Assembly: GCF_902502825.2 (NCBI RefSeq)
Contig: NZ_LR723670.1
Coordinates: forward strand, 3,130,001 to 3,194,000
Direction of reading: 5' to 3'
Source: Pseudorhizobium flavum
GTDB taxonomy: Bacteria; Pseudomonadota; Alphaproteobacteria; Rhizobiales; Rhizobiaceae
Length of the DNA: 64,000 nt
The translations under genes and the position numbers were made by a program. The notes beneath the pieces were generated by a model. The model worked only from the letters and a program-made list of their open reading frames with translations. It was not told the DNA's origin and did no database searches. Positions 44,214 through 52,721 of the stretch are shown here, one piece after another (the first letter of the stretch is position 1; the number at the start of each line of letters is the position of its first letter).

Positions 44214-45896
44214 ATGACCAGCATTCACACAAACGTCGGCGCTATATCGGCGCTGCAAACTCTCCGCTCGATTTCCAGCCAGATGGGCGAGACACAACGC
44301 CAGGTATCTTCTGGATTGCGAGTTGGAACCGCTTCCGACAATTCGGCATACTGGTCGATCGCGACCACCATGCGATCGGACAACATGGCCATTTCTGCTG
44401 TGGAGGATGCGCTAGGTTTGGGTGCGGCTAAGGTCGATGCCGCTTACGCCGGTACGGCCGCAATCGTCGATGTGCTAAAGGAGTTCAAAGCGCGACTGGT
44501 GGCAGCATCCGAGGAAGGAATCGATGCGACTAAGATCCAAGCGGAACTCGAGCAACTCAATGAGCAAGCTGAGAGCATCGCAAGTTCGTCGAGCTTCAAT
44601 GGGGTAAATTGGCTAAAGACAGCAGCGACCGATAACCTGGCAGCTGTCTCCCGCCTGACTTCTTCTGTGACTTCATCATTTACCAGATCCGATGCGGGGG
44701 TAAAGGTCGGGAAAATCGATGTGGACCTGCGAAAAACGAGCATGTTGAATGTCGGCGGTGGCGGCATCCTGCAAAAGGAAATCGGAGTTGGAGACCCCCC
44801 TTTCGGCGATATTCTGGAGGACACTTTCAAACATGAGGGACATGAAACTCACACCTTCTATGGCCCAGTCACCTTTGGCCCCGCAGATCAGGTAAATTTT
44901 ACTTTGATCCTTGACCGCAGTCCCGTTTCGCTTGGTGAGACTTACTCAATTACGATTGATAAGGCTGTCGTAGACAACGCGCTCGGCACGTCTGATGGCG
45001 TCGTCATCGATGCGATCGCTGTGCGAAAGGTACTTCAAAAAGCATTCGACTTATCCGGCGCCAAGGCAAGTGCCAATAGGACGAACTCTACTAACACGAC
45101 ATGGTATGATGTTCAGACATTGGATGGTTACGGGCACATTGCTTCGAGTATATATTTTGAAAACTTAGCCTCCACTTTGACCGGATCGGAGAGATTTCTC
45201 GGCCTCGACAGCGCATCGGACCCCGATCACGATAATATGGAGGCAACCGCTACAGTAACCTTCATTAAACCCTTTTCAATCGGAGCAGGATCAGCTCTTT
45301 CCTTCGACCTCAAAATTGACGGCGCCCCCACAACCACCTTCAGTATCGACCGGAATACAGTGAGTACCGTGCTCGGAAATGATCGGGGCCGGGTGCAGAC
45401 GGCCGAAGAATTTGCAGACCTCTTCAGAGCAGCGACATCAGGTTTTGGTCTCGCAGTGAATGTGAATGGCTCAACACTAAAGTTCTCAGCCGATCAAGCG
45501 ATTTATCCTGGCTATGGCAATGGTGCAGTCGACTTCTACATTGGCAACATCCTCGGCGAGGTTGTCACTGGATTCGACTTCGATTTGGCGGAGATCGACG
45601 TAACTAATAGCGAGATTCCTGTTGATGAGTATATCGCGGGAGTGGAACGGATGCTGACGAAAGCGATTTCTTCGGCCAGCGGACTAGGTTCATTACAGAT
45701 GCGTATTGGCCTGCAAGCCTCGTTCGCGGACACTCTTAGGCAAAGATTTGACTCAGGTATTGGCCGCCTTGTCGACGCGGACATGAATGAGGCATCGACC
45801 AGGCTGAAGGCACTCCAGACGCAGGAACAGCTGGCAACCCAATCGCTTTCGATTGCGAATGCGAATGCGGAGAACATCCTGACGCTGTTCCGCTGA
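44214..45896 (+). CDS. Orphan flagellin with expanded central domain (560 residues)
   Basis: The N-terminal D0/D1 region (MTSIHTNVGAISALQTLRSI, then TQRQVSSGLRVGTASDN; residues 1-150) and the C-terminal D1/D0 region (QSLSIANANAENILTLFR) are typical of rhizobial flagellins and both intact. Between about residues 165 and 470 is a long beta-rich, Thr/Ser/Asp-rich insert, making the protein well over the roughly 320-430 residues usual in rhizobia. Base composition is visibly lower in GC than in the housekeeping genes. No other flagellar gene is nearby. The 197-base upstream gap has AT-rich tracts (GTTAACC, GAATTTAGTTACC) that probably hold the promoter. It may be an alternative or horizontally acquired filament subunit. 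Confidence 0.9.
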   Translation: MTSIHTNVGAISALQTLRSISSQMGETQRQVSSGLRVGTASDNSAYWSIATTMRSDNMAISAVEDALGLGAAKVDAAYAGTAAIVDVLKEFKARLVAASEEGIDATKIQAELEQLNEQAESIASSSSFNGVNWLKTAATDNLAAVSRLTSSVTSSFTRSDAGVKVGKIDVDLRKTSMLNVGGGGILQKEIGVGDPPFGDILEDTFKHEGHETHTFYGPVTFGPADQVNFTLILDRSPVSLGETYSITIDKAVVDNALGTSDGVVIDAIAVRKVLQKAFDLSGAKASANRTNSTNTTWYDVQTLDGYGHIASSIYFENLASTLTGSERFLGLDSASDPDHDNMEATATVTFIKPFSIGAGSALSFDLKIDGAPTTTFSIDRNTVSTVLGNDRGRVQTAEEFADLFRAATSGFGLAVNVNGSTLKFSADQAIYPGYGNGAVDFYIGNILGEVVTGFDFDLAEIDVTNSEIPVDEYIAGVERMLTKAISSASGLGSLQMRIGLQASFADTLRQRFDSGIGRLVDADMNEASTRLKALQTQEQLATQSLSIANANAENILTLFR

Positions 45897-45927
45897 GGCG
45901 GCTTAGCTTTTTTTAAGGCCAATCTTG

Positions 45928-46644
45928 ATGCGGGTCCTCACCTGGAATGTTCAATGGAAGCTCCCGACTTCCTCCGCCGGCCAAGAATTGCTGAAGCGGA
46001 TTAAGGCCGAACAACCACAGGTATTATGCCTGACCGAGACCTACGACGACTTCTTGCCTGCTGGCCATCAAATCGACAGCCAGGCCGACTACGGATACCC
46101 GCTCACACCGGGCAAGAGGAAGGTGATCCTCTGGAGCCGAAATCCGTGGGAGTTGGTTGATCAGATTGGATCCGAGCAACTCCCACCTGGCCGCTTTGTC
46201 TCCGGCACCACAGAGACACCGATTGGATCAGTGAGGTTTATCGGAGTCTGCATTCCCTGGCGGGCGGCGCATGTATCAAACGGTCGCCGTGATAAGCAGC
46301 CGTGGGAAGATCATCTTGCCTACCTGAGCGGATTGGCGGATATCCTTGCGAGGATCGATGACGATGTGCCGACGGTCGTTCTGGGAGACTTCAACCAGCG
46401 TATTCCGCGCCGCTGGTCTCCGCCGGAGGTCTACGAGAAGTTGATCAACGCGTTTGGTGGCCGCTTCCACTTCGCCTCGCAAGGCCTGAAGTTTGGTAGC
46501 CATTCTGCGATCGAGCATATAGCGTTTACGGAGGACTTGCAGGCTTCTGATGTGCGGCCTCTCAGCAATATCACTGACGACGGCAGTGAGCTGAGTGATC
46601 ACTTTGGAGTTGTTGCCACCGTCAGCAAGGCCAGCGGCCGATAA
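45928..46644 (+). CDS. Endonuclease/exonuclease/phosphatase (EEP) fold protein
   Basis: The 238-residue protein begins MRVLTWNVQWKLPTS, the first EEP strand with its metal-ligand Asn. It has CLTETYDD (Glu ligand), VVLGDFNQRIPRRW (Asp/Asn pair) and SDHFGVVATV (catalytic Asp-His) in order, so all core active-site positions of the DNase I-like superfamily are present. The substrate may be DNA, RNA, phospholipid or inositol phosphate; it cannot be told. It starts 31 bases after the flagellin stop on the same strand and ends at a hairpin terminator, so it may be cotranscribed with the flagellin gene. Confidence 0.85.
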   Translation: MRVLTWNVQWKLPTSSAGQELLKRIKAEQPQVLCLTETYDDFLPAGHQIDSQADYGYPLTPGKRKVILWSRNPWELVDQIGSEQLPPGRFVSGTTETPIGSVRFIGVCIPWRAAHVSNGRRDKQPWEDHLAYLSGLADILARIDDDVPTVVLGDFNQRIPRRWSPPEVYEKLINAFGGRFHFASQGLKFGSHSAIEHIAFTEDLQASDVRPLSNITDDGSELSDHFGVVATVSKASGR

Positions 46645-46651
46645 AGTGAAA

Positions 46652-46681
46652 GGCCGCCGACCATGAGCGAGACCGGCGGCC
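46652..46681. terminator. Hairpin terminator between convergent genes
   Basis: GGCCGCCG (46652-46659) pairs with CGGCGGCC (46674-46681), flanked by AAA on the left and CTTTC on the right. It separates the EEP gene from the leftward four-gene block. Confidence 0.65.
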
Positions 46682-46749
46682 CTTTCGCGCGGCAACCCGG
46701 AGAGCATCCGGGGCAAACCTACCGCGCAAGGCAGAGGTAGGAGGGGCCT

Positions 46750-47100
46750 CTACCTGAGCCGGGGATTCATGTGGTCGAGCCCCATCCGCAACGCGTGGGT
46801 GACGGAAAGCACTGCTTCCAGATTGGGCACCGTCGGATCACCTTCATGGCTACCCTGGCCAGCGAACCGGTCACGCTTGAATGGGTTGTGGACGTGACCG
46901 TATCCCTCAACCAGGCTGCCAAGCTGCTCGGTCTGAGCAATCAACGTTGCCGCCGTGGCGAGCTGTTCATCGGCTGCGGCGGCCCACTTTGCCCGGAGTG
47001 GCTGCAACAGCTTGTGCAATTCGGCATGGGCATCACGCACCCAAGCCGCACGCCGGTTCACTTCGGCCTGAAATGTTTCGAGGAGCGTGTCAGAAGCCAT
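46750..47100 (-). CDS. Small helical hypothetical protein, last gene of phage-like block
   Basis: The 116-residue product starts MASDTLLETFQAEVNRR and is predicted mostly alpha-helical in its first 75 residues, ending with a Pro/Gly-containing tail (NPFKRDRFAGQGSHEGD). It begins 6 bases after the stop of the coiled-coil gene. I recognise no family. It is likely real from tight spacing and codon use; its function is unknown. Confidence 0.6.
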   Translation of the reverse strand: MASDTLLETFQAEVNRRAAWVRDAHAELHKLLQPLRAKWAAAADEQLATAATLIAQTEQLGSLVEGYGHVHNPFKRDRFAGQGSHEGDPTVPNLEAVLSVTHALRMGLDHMNPRLR

Positions 47101-47106
47101 TGAGGC

Positions 47107-47763
47107 CTAGCGTTTAGCCTCGGCGTATGCCTCCTCGAGCGTGGTGATTTCCTCATCTGTCGGCGCATCTCCGCCCAGCCGCTTGGCAACCTCGCGCTTG
47201 GCCAGTGCCCTCTGCAGCGCGTCGTGCGCTGCGACATCCGATGTGGAGTCGAGAGCCGCGCGCTTTTTCTTGGCCTCAGCGAGCTTCCTTTGCCAGCCTT
47301 CGATTTCGAGATCAGTGGCCTTCACCTGGGCTTCTGCTTGCGCCAACTCCTCCTTTGCGGCCTGTACCTCTTGCGGGTCCCGGCGCCTAGCGAGATCAAC
47401 GAAACCGCGGTGTGTCGTTGCCTCCACCTCCTCGAGCTTCATGCGAGCCGCCTTCACGATAACCATTTCTTCTGTACGGACCGAGCGAAAGTGGTCGATG
47501 TTCTGTTCAGCAGATTCAACGTAATACTCTGCATCCTTGATCCGCGAAGCCAAAGGCCGTTTCGCCTCTGCTTCGGCTTGTCGATACGCCTGAGTCGCTT
47601 CCTTCACAGCAGCGATTGCGGTGTCCAGTTCGACCGCGGCTGCAACAACCTCCCGCGGAAGCGGCTCAGAAAGAACCTTCTCCAAAGGGGTCTGTTCAGT
47701 TGTTTTCACCTTCGGCGGGCGGCCACGGCCGCGGGAAGGCAGCAGGTCTTCAACTAAGCTCAT
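47107..47763 (-). CDS. Coiled-coil hypothetical protein with AT-hook-like N-terminus
   Basis: The 218-residue protein has RGRGRPPKVK at residues 11-20, matching the Arg-Gly-Arg-Pro core of an AT-hook. A long Ala/Glu/Lys-rich helical region (about residues 40-200) with coiled-coil character follows. This suggests a DNA-binding tether plus oligomerisation domain; that is inference from motif alone. It lies 9 bases after the S49 peptidase gene and 6 before the last gene of the block. No named family is recognised. Confidence 0.62.
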   Translation of the reverse strand: MSLVEDLLPSRGRGRPPKVKTTEQTPLEKVLSEPLPREVVAAAVELDTAIAAVKEATQAYRQAEAEAKRPLASRIKDAEYYVESAEQNIDHFRSVRTEEMVIVKAARMKLEEVEATTHRGFVDLARRRDPQEVQAAKEELAQAEAQVKATDLEIEGWQRKLAEAKKKRAALDSTSDVAAHDALQRALAKREVAKRLGGDAPTDEEITTLEEAYAEAKR

Positions 47764-47772
47764 GTTCTTCTC

Positions 47773-48906
47773 CTAGTGGTACTGATTGGCAGCGGCCGCG
47801 GCCTTACGCCACGACGCTGCGATGGCTTCGGATTTCATTTCAGCCAGCGCCTCGTTGGCGGTCATGCTGGTGTCGTAGGCGTAATGGCTCGCAGCCTCTT
47901 GGCTGCTGATCTTCTGAAAAATCTCACGTATCCGGGCGATCTCTGCCGCCTCGGCTTTCGCCGCTGCTTCAATCCTCACCCGCTCACCATGGCTAAGTTG
48001 GACGACCGGCGCCGGCTGCTGCGCTGCGATTTTCGGCGCTTGCGGCGCCACCGGCTTAGCCAGGCTAAGAGGCTTCGCCGATATCGGCACCGGCCTCTTT
48101 CTCAGATCTGCGATCACATCTTCGAACGATCCGACAGCGTCGGCCATCCCAGCCTTCACCGCATTGGCGCCGATCTCGACACCGCCCTGCCAGTCGATGA
48201 CCGCTTTTGTGCTGATCCCGCGATGCTTGGCGACGTGGGAGACAAAAACATTGGCCATCGCGTCGACCATTGATTGCACCCAATCCGGTACGAAGCCCTT
48301 GTTGGGGGACTGAGAAGACACAAACATGTGTGTCTCCACGCCAGCTTCGGTGCGCCGTTCGTAACTCTGGACTACCCCAACGCTCCCAACCATAGTCGCG
48401 CCGGATACAACCACTCGCCCGGCCGCTGTGGCCACCCAATACGCCGCTGAGCAACCCTGCCCGCTGATGAATGCGGCCATCGGCTTCTTCTGCCGCGCTT
48501 CGTGAATTGCGTGGGCTAATTCGTCGCAGCCGCTGGCCTCGCCGCCGGGGGAGTCGACATAGAGGGCGATCGACTCGATCTTTTCGTGGTCGAGAGCCGC
48601 CTGAAGATCGCGCCTCAGAGTCTCGTAGGTGGTGGCACCGAAGAGGTCGGTGATCCAACTCTCGCGTTTGAAGAGCGTGCCGGTGATGTAGAGGTAGCCA
48701 ACGCCATCACGGATACCGAGGCGCTTGCCGATCTTGGCTTTGTATGGCGCCATTGCCTGCAGGGCGTTCACGCCACCCATTACGCCTTTCAGGGACTTGG
48801 GGTCACGCATCAGGCGTTCGACGTTCTTCGGATCCGACAGCTGGCTCGCGAGTAGCTGGTATTGGGGCCCGTTCATCGCAAACGGTGTGTTGATTGCTGA
48901 GAGCAC
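47773..48906 (-). CDS. S49-family serine peptidase, phage head-maturation-protease-like, with C-terminal helical extension
   Basis: The S49 core has the oxyanion-loop YVDSPGGEASG and the nucleophile Ser in GQGCSAAYWVA, then MVGSVGVV; a Lys in HVAKHRGIS fits the catalytic base region. The C-terminal about 90 residues (after a Pro/Ala linker) are helical with AYDTSMTANEAL, like the scaffold-type tails of S49 capsid proteases in phages. The start is a GTG at 48906, directly after the TAG of the upstream gene; an ATG at 48876 is an alternative. It has 377 residues. No capsid or portal gene accompanies it, so a classical head protease role is uncertain. Confidence 0.85.
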   Translation of the reverse strand: MLSAINTPFAMNGPQYQLLASQLSDPKNVERLMRDPKSLKGVMGGVNALQAMAPYKAKIGKRLGIRDGVGYLYITGTLFKRESWITDLFGATTYETLRRDLQAALDHEKIESIALYVDSPGGEASGCDELAHAIHEARQKKPMAAFISGQGCSAAYWVATAAGRVVVSGATMVGSVGVVQSYERRTEAGVETHMFVSSQSPNKGFVPDWVQSMVDAMANVFVSHVAKHRGISTKAVIDWQGGVEIGANAVKAGMADAVGSFEDVIADLRKRPVPISAKPLSLAKPVAPQAPKIAAQQPAPVVQLSHGERVRIEAAAKAEAAEIARIREIFQKISSQEAASHYAYDTSMTANEALAEMKSEAIAASWRKAAAAANQYH

Positions 48907-51264
48907 CTAGAAAGCTCCTTTGAAGGGGAACAGGGCGACAAGCGCCAGGTAAATCAGCGCGAATGCTGCAGTACCGTGCAGCACCGAGCCCAGTTTGGTC
49001 TTCCATCCCTCGCATGATGGGCGAAGGATGCACCAAGCCAGCACAACCGCCACGACAGCGCAGATGATGTTTAGGCTTGCGATCACCCATGCGCCACCTC
49101 CGCCATCAGCGAAGTTGCGGCGCATCTCCGCACCGACTTTCCGTTCTGCGTTTGAGACCGCGCCGCCCAAGCCTTGCAGTTCCGCCTTCGCGCTGCGGAT
49201 CAGGCTGATGAACCTTTCGAGAGCCGACGTGTCGACATCCGGTTTGGCCACCACCGACAGACTGTTCTGAACCTCCTGGCCGGCGGCACGGGCTTCTGCG
49301 ATTAAGTCATCGATGGCGCTCTTGTCCTGGCGATAGGCCAGCATTGACGCGTTTTCCGCTTCACGGAACGACGGCCCGGACGGAGCGCGTTGCGGAGGCG
49401 GCTGGTTCATCCCGAAGACCTTCTCCAGGAACTCGCGGTACTGCCGCTGGTATTTGACCTGATCCTCAACCGCGCTGCCTGGGGTATCACCCATGCCCTG
49501 CACCAAGGCGGCCCAAGCACCCATGGCGCCCGTTGCCAAGCTTCCACCAAGCAACGCCCGCCAGCCGCCTTTGCCCTTGCCTTTTCCGGGAAGGTCACCG
49601 TCAACGACGCCCGACCCGCCAAGTGCAACAGCAGCCCGCGTGAGTGCGGCGGCTGAACCATCTAGGGCCAGCGCGCTGCCCTTTAGGCCGAAGAGATCGA
49701 AGGCCTTACTACCGAGAAATTTTGCTCCCTTATAAGCGCCGAAGCCTGCAGCACCGAGGCCGAGGCTCGTCAGTAATGGGTTGTCCTTTCCCGCTGCCGC
49801 GAGAGCGTTGATCCCGTCAGCAAGGCCGTTTAGCCCCGCGTTGATGTGGTCGATCGGTGTGAGCGCCGCGGAAAGGTTTTCGAGCGACTTCTTGAAGGCT
49901 TCCCAACCGACGAATGGGTCTTCTAAACGAACCTTTTCTGCAACGTCGGTGCCGACGGCGTTCTCTATCAATTTTAGCCAGCGCTCGGTCTGTTCGCGCT
50001 GGGTAATCAACCGCGTCAGCAATCCGGTCGCGTTGGTGTTGCCGGAGAGCTTGCCGACCGCAGCGGCGATGGCCGTATCGTTGTTGAGGTCAACTCCGTC
50101 GCGCTCGAGCGCTGGCACAAGGTGCTTCAGCACCCAGGTGTCCGGGTCTGACCCGAAGAGCTCGCTGTCGACCAGCTTTCCATTCTTGCGGATGCCGAGG
50201 CGATCACGTTCGGCCAGGTAGGATTTGCCACCAGCGGATCCGACCGCTTCAAGCACGAAGGCTTTGAAGGCCATGGCGAGGGAGTTGCCCGCGACGTCGG
50301 CGCCCATGTCCTGCATGAGGACGGAAGCCCTGGCCAAGAAATCTTGCGAAAGTGCCGGGCCGGCAACCTTTGTGCGCCTCGCGAAGCTGAAGAAGGCGCC
50401 CGGATCGAAATCGGGATCAACTTGCGACGCCTTGGTTGCCGCGTCGATCATGGCATTGACTTGTTCGATGCCCTTGGCACCGTCGGCGTTTGAACCAATG
50501 TTGTCGAGACCCCGGAGCAGGCCGGTCAGCTGGCTAACGGCGGCGTCCACACCCTTGACGGATTGCAGGGCTACCAGAGACTGAACCATCCGCTCCAACA
50601 CCGCGGCGCCGCGATCTCCGTCGCCCATGACCGCATACGCGTTTCGCGCCATTTCCATCACCGCCGTAATCGGCACCGACGGGTATTTCTGGCCAAGCTC
50701 TTCCGACCGGTTGAAAAGGGTGTCCCGATCCTTGTCGGAAACGTTCGCCATGGAGTAGCGGAAAATTTCACGCCGGCGCTGCGATGAAGCGGTAAGCGCC
50801 TCGGCACCGAGCATGCCGCCAAAGAACGGTACGGAGTAAGCACCGAGCGGCACCAACCCCAACTTCATGACGTCGCGCATCCGCGTCGCGTGAGTCTTTG
50901 CAGCCCGTTCGATCCCCGCCAGTTGGGCTGCGATTTCCGCCCTGCCCTGAGCGAGGGTGGAGACGGTGTGGGTCTTCCAATGGCCGATCTCGGAATTCCG
51001 CAAGGCTTTAGCCAGGTTCCGGTTTTTCATGCTGTCGTGCAGAGCGATCCAGGACTTTTCAACCTGGCGGATCTCGTTCGGTGCGAGCTTCAGCTTGTCC
51101 AGCTGGCGCTGGAAGCCGACCCCCCATGTGCCGGCACCAGCGGTCGAGAGGCGGCGCGCCGCGCTCTCTACATCCCGCATGGCCTTGGTAACCTTGTTGG
51201 CCTCACCAAGGCCCTCAGTGCGAAGGCGTAGGATCAGCTGTCTGATGAGAGTGCGTGCCAACAT
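48907..51264 (-). CDS. Phage tail tape-measure-like protein with C-terminal membrane helices
   Basis: The 785-residue protein has an N-terminal helical region, a TP901-like tape-measure core (ELGQKYPSVPITAVMEMARNAY; QDFLARASVLMQDMGADVAGN), a Gly/Ala-rich hydrophobic region near residue 510 and two C-terminal hydrophobic helices (WVIASLNIICAVVAVVLAW and GTAAFALIYLALVALFPF). Tape measures set tail length and pass through the membrane during DNA entry. A strong Shine-Dalgarno (GGAGGAA) precedes the ATG. No sheath, tube, baseplate or terminase gene is nearby. It is the first gene of the leftward block. Confidence 0.78.
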   Translation of the reverse strand: MLARTLIRQLILRLRTEGLGEANKVTKAMRDVESAARRLSTAGAGTWGVGFQRQLDKLKLAPNEIRQVEKSWIALHDSMKNRNLAKALRNSEIGHWKTHTVSTLAQGRAEIAAQLAGIERAAKTHATRMRDVMKLGLVPLGAYSVPFFGGMLGAEALTASSQRRREIFRYSMANVSDKDRDTLFNRSEELGQKYPSVPITAVMEMARNAYAVMGDGDRGAAVLERMVQSLVALQSVKGVDAAVSQLTGLLRGLDNIGSNADGAKGIEQVNAMIDAATKASQVDPDFDPGAFFSFARRTKVAGPALSQDFLARASVLMQDMGADVAGNSLAMAFKAFVLEAVGSAGGKSYLAERDRLGIRKNGKLVDSELFGSDPDTWVLKHLVPALERDGVDLNNDTAIAAAVGKLSGNTNATGLLTRLITQREQTERWLKLIENAVGTDVAEKVRLEDPFVGWEAFKKSLENLSAALTPIDHINAGLNGLADGINALAAAGKDNPLLTSLGLGAAGFGAYKGAKFLGSKAFDLFGLKGSALALDGSAAALTRAAVALGGSGVVDGDLPGKGKGKGGWRALLGGSLATGAMGAWAALVQGMGDTPGSAVEDQVKYQRQYREFLEKVFGMNQPPPQRAPSGPSFREAENASMLAYRQDKSAIDDLIAEARAAGQEVQNSLSVVAKPDVDTSALERFISLIRSAKAELQGLGGAVSNAERKVGAEMRRNFADGGGGAWVIASLNIICAVVAVVLAWCILRPSCEGWKTKLGSVLHGTAAFALIYLALVALFPFKGAF

Positions 51265-51588
51265 TTCCTCCAGGTGCTCCGAAGAAAATATAGCGATACA
51301 AGGTTAAGAAATCAACAAAATATCCTTTAATATCAATTAGTTAGCATATCTGACCATTGCTATCCATCGCTGTGCAATGTTGTGCCCAAGCCCGACGAAG
51401 CTCGCCAAGGATTTTCGAGCGGAACGTGTGGGAAACTCGAGAGGAGTGGCAACTTCCCCAGTCGTGGCACGATCGCCAACTGCTAGATGCGACAACATAG
51501 CGTCCAAGGCGAAATAGGGATGGGAATAGGGATAGCGTCCTCAGAGGAGCTATTCGATCAGCGTCTTCAGACTGTTAGCGGGAATCAA
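51265..51588. other. Gap between the phage-like block and tRNA-Ser; no gene seen
   Basis: The first 90 bases (about 51290-51350) are markedly AT-rich (several TAAT/ATAT tracts) and probably carry the leftward promoter of the four-gene block. The remainder is ordinary GC content. I found no integrase remnant, no exact repeat of the tRNA 3' end and no convincing ORF. Confidence 0.5.
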
Positions 51589-51678
51589 TGGCGGAGAGGG
51601 TGGGATTCGAACCCACGATACGGTTGCCCGTATGCCGCATTTCGAGTGCGGTGCTTTCGACCACTCAGCCACCTCTCC
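51589..51678 (-). tRNA. tRNA-Ser (anticodon CGA)
   Basis: On the minus strand the gene begins GGAGAGGTGGCTGAG, has the anticodon loop CTCGAAA (anticodon CGA), a long serine-type variable arm (CATACGGGCAACCGTAT region), the T-loop GGTTCGAATCC and an encoded CCA. Acceptor stem GGAGAGG/CCTCTCC pairs perfectly. It lies at the boundary between the accessory block and conserved housekeeping genes. Confidence 0.97.
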
Positions 51679-51971
51679 GCTTCGCTGGTCGGCGCCTTGG
51701 CAGCGCGGGCTGTCTCATAGCGATGAAAGCCGAGGCTGGCAAGCAGCAAATCCACGTCTCGCCATGCTTTTTCCTTGACACTTTCGCTACCCTCGCCTAT
51801 GCCCGCTAGCGATCAGGCGTGGAATGGATTCCATGCCTCTTTCTTTTGTGCGCAGGCCGATGTGCAGGCGCCTGACTTCCACCGGCGGAAGGTGAGAACC
51901 GACCGCTCAACGACTGACAAAAAGACGGCCGCCTTCGGGCAGAGCCGGAACGAACATGAAAGGATAAAAAA

Positions 51972-52283
51972 ATGTTCGCAGTCATCAAGACCGGCGGTAA
52001 GCAGTACCGCGTCGCGGCAAACGATGTCGTCACCATCGAGAAGCTCGACGCCGAAGCCGGTTCGACGATAGAATTCAACGAGATCCTGGTTGTCGGCGAA
52101 GGCGCCGATGCCAAGTTCGGCGCTCCCTTCGTAAAGGGTGCGACGGTCAAGGCCGAAGTGGTCGAGCACAACCGCGGCAAGAAGGTCCTGTCCTTCAAGA
52201 AGCGCCGCCGCCAGAATTCCAAGCGGATTCGCGGCCATCGCCAGCACCACACGGTTGTCCGCATCACGGACATCTTGGCTTAA
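51972..52283 (+). CDS. rplU: 50S ribosomal protein L21
   Basis: L21 (bL21) binds 23S rRNA in the large subunit. The 103-residue protein starts MFAVIKTGGKQYRVAANDVV and has the conserved KRRRQNSKRIRGHRQ stretch. Shine-Dalgarno AAAGGA precedes the ATG. The 293-base gap from the tRNA holds the promoter; I see no other gene there. rpmA follows after 36 bases. Confidence 0.98.
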   Translation: MFAVIKTGGKQYRVAANDVVTIEKLDAEAGSTIEFNEILVVGEGADAKFGAPFVKGATVKAEVVEHNRGKKVLSFKKRRRQNSKRIRGHRQHHTVVRITDILA

Positions 52284-52319
52284 GTCGATCAGGGTTTCTA
52301 AGGTTTAAGGAGAACACCA

Positions 52320-52589
52320 ATGGCACACAAGAAAGCCGGCGGCTCGTCGCGTAACGGTCGCGACTCCCAGTCCAAGCGCCTGGGCGTGAAGAAGTTCGGC
52401 GGCGAAGCCGTCATCGCGGGCAACATCATCGTGCGCCAGCGCGGTACGCAGTGGCATCCGGGCGCCAATGTCGGCCTCGGCAAGGACCACACCATTTTTG
52501 CGCTGACCGCCGGCAACGTGAACTACCGTACGAAGGCCAATGGCCGCGTGTACGTGTCTGTAATGCCGAAAGCGGAAGCAGCGGAATAA
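52320..52589 (+). CDS. rpmA: 50S ribosomal protein L27
   Basis: L27 (bL27) reaches the peptidyl-transferase centre with its N-terminal tail. The 89-residue protein starts [17 protein letters not shown], without the cleavable extension of Firmicutes, and contains [15 protein letters not shown]. It is cotranscribed with rplU and followed by a strong terminator. Confidence 0.98.
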   Translation: MAHKKAGGSSRNGRDSQSKRLGVKKFGGEAVIAGNIIVRQRGTQWHPGANVGLGKDHTIFALTAGNVNYRTKANGRVYVSVMPKAEAAE

Positions 52590-52658
52590 GCCGGTAGCGC
52601 TCTAAAACAGCCGGCGTCTCATCGACCCGGCTGGCACCACCAGGTTTCAGTCCAGAAG

Positions 52659-52692
52659 AAAGGGAAGATGGGGCGCCACCCACCTTCCCTTT
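52659..52692 (+). terminator. Intrinsic terminator after rplU-rpmA
   Basis: AAAGGGAAG (52659-52667) pairs with CTTCCCTTT (52684-52692), with an inner TGGG/CCCA extension, followed by TTCTTTTG. Confidence 0.9.
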
Positions 52693-52721
52693 TTCTTTTG
52701 ATCCACCAGGAGGACTGAACC

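Noticed and set aside
51265..51588. Integrase remnant or att repeat of tRNA-Ser
   Set aside because: No frame with tyrosine-recombinase motifs and no exact copy of the tRNA 3' end was found in the gap or near 46650.
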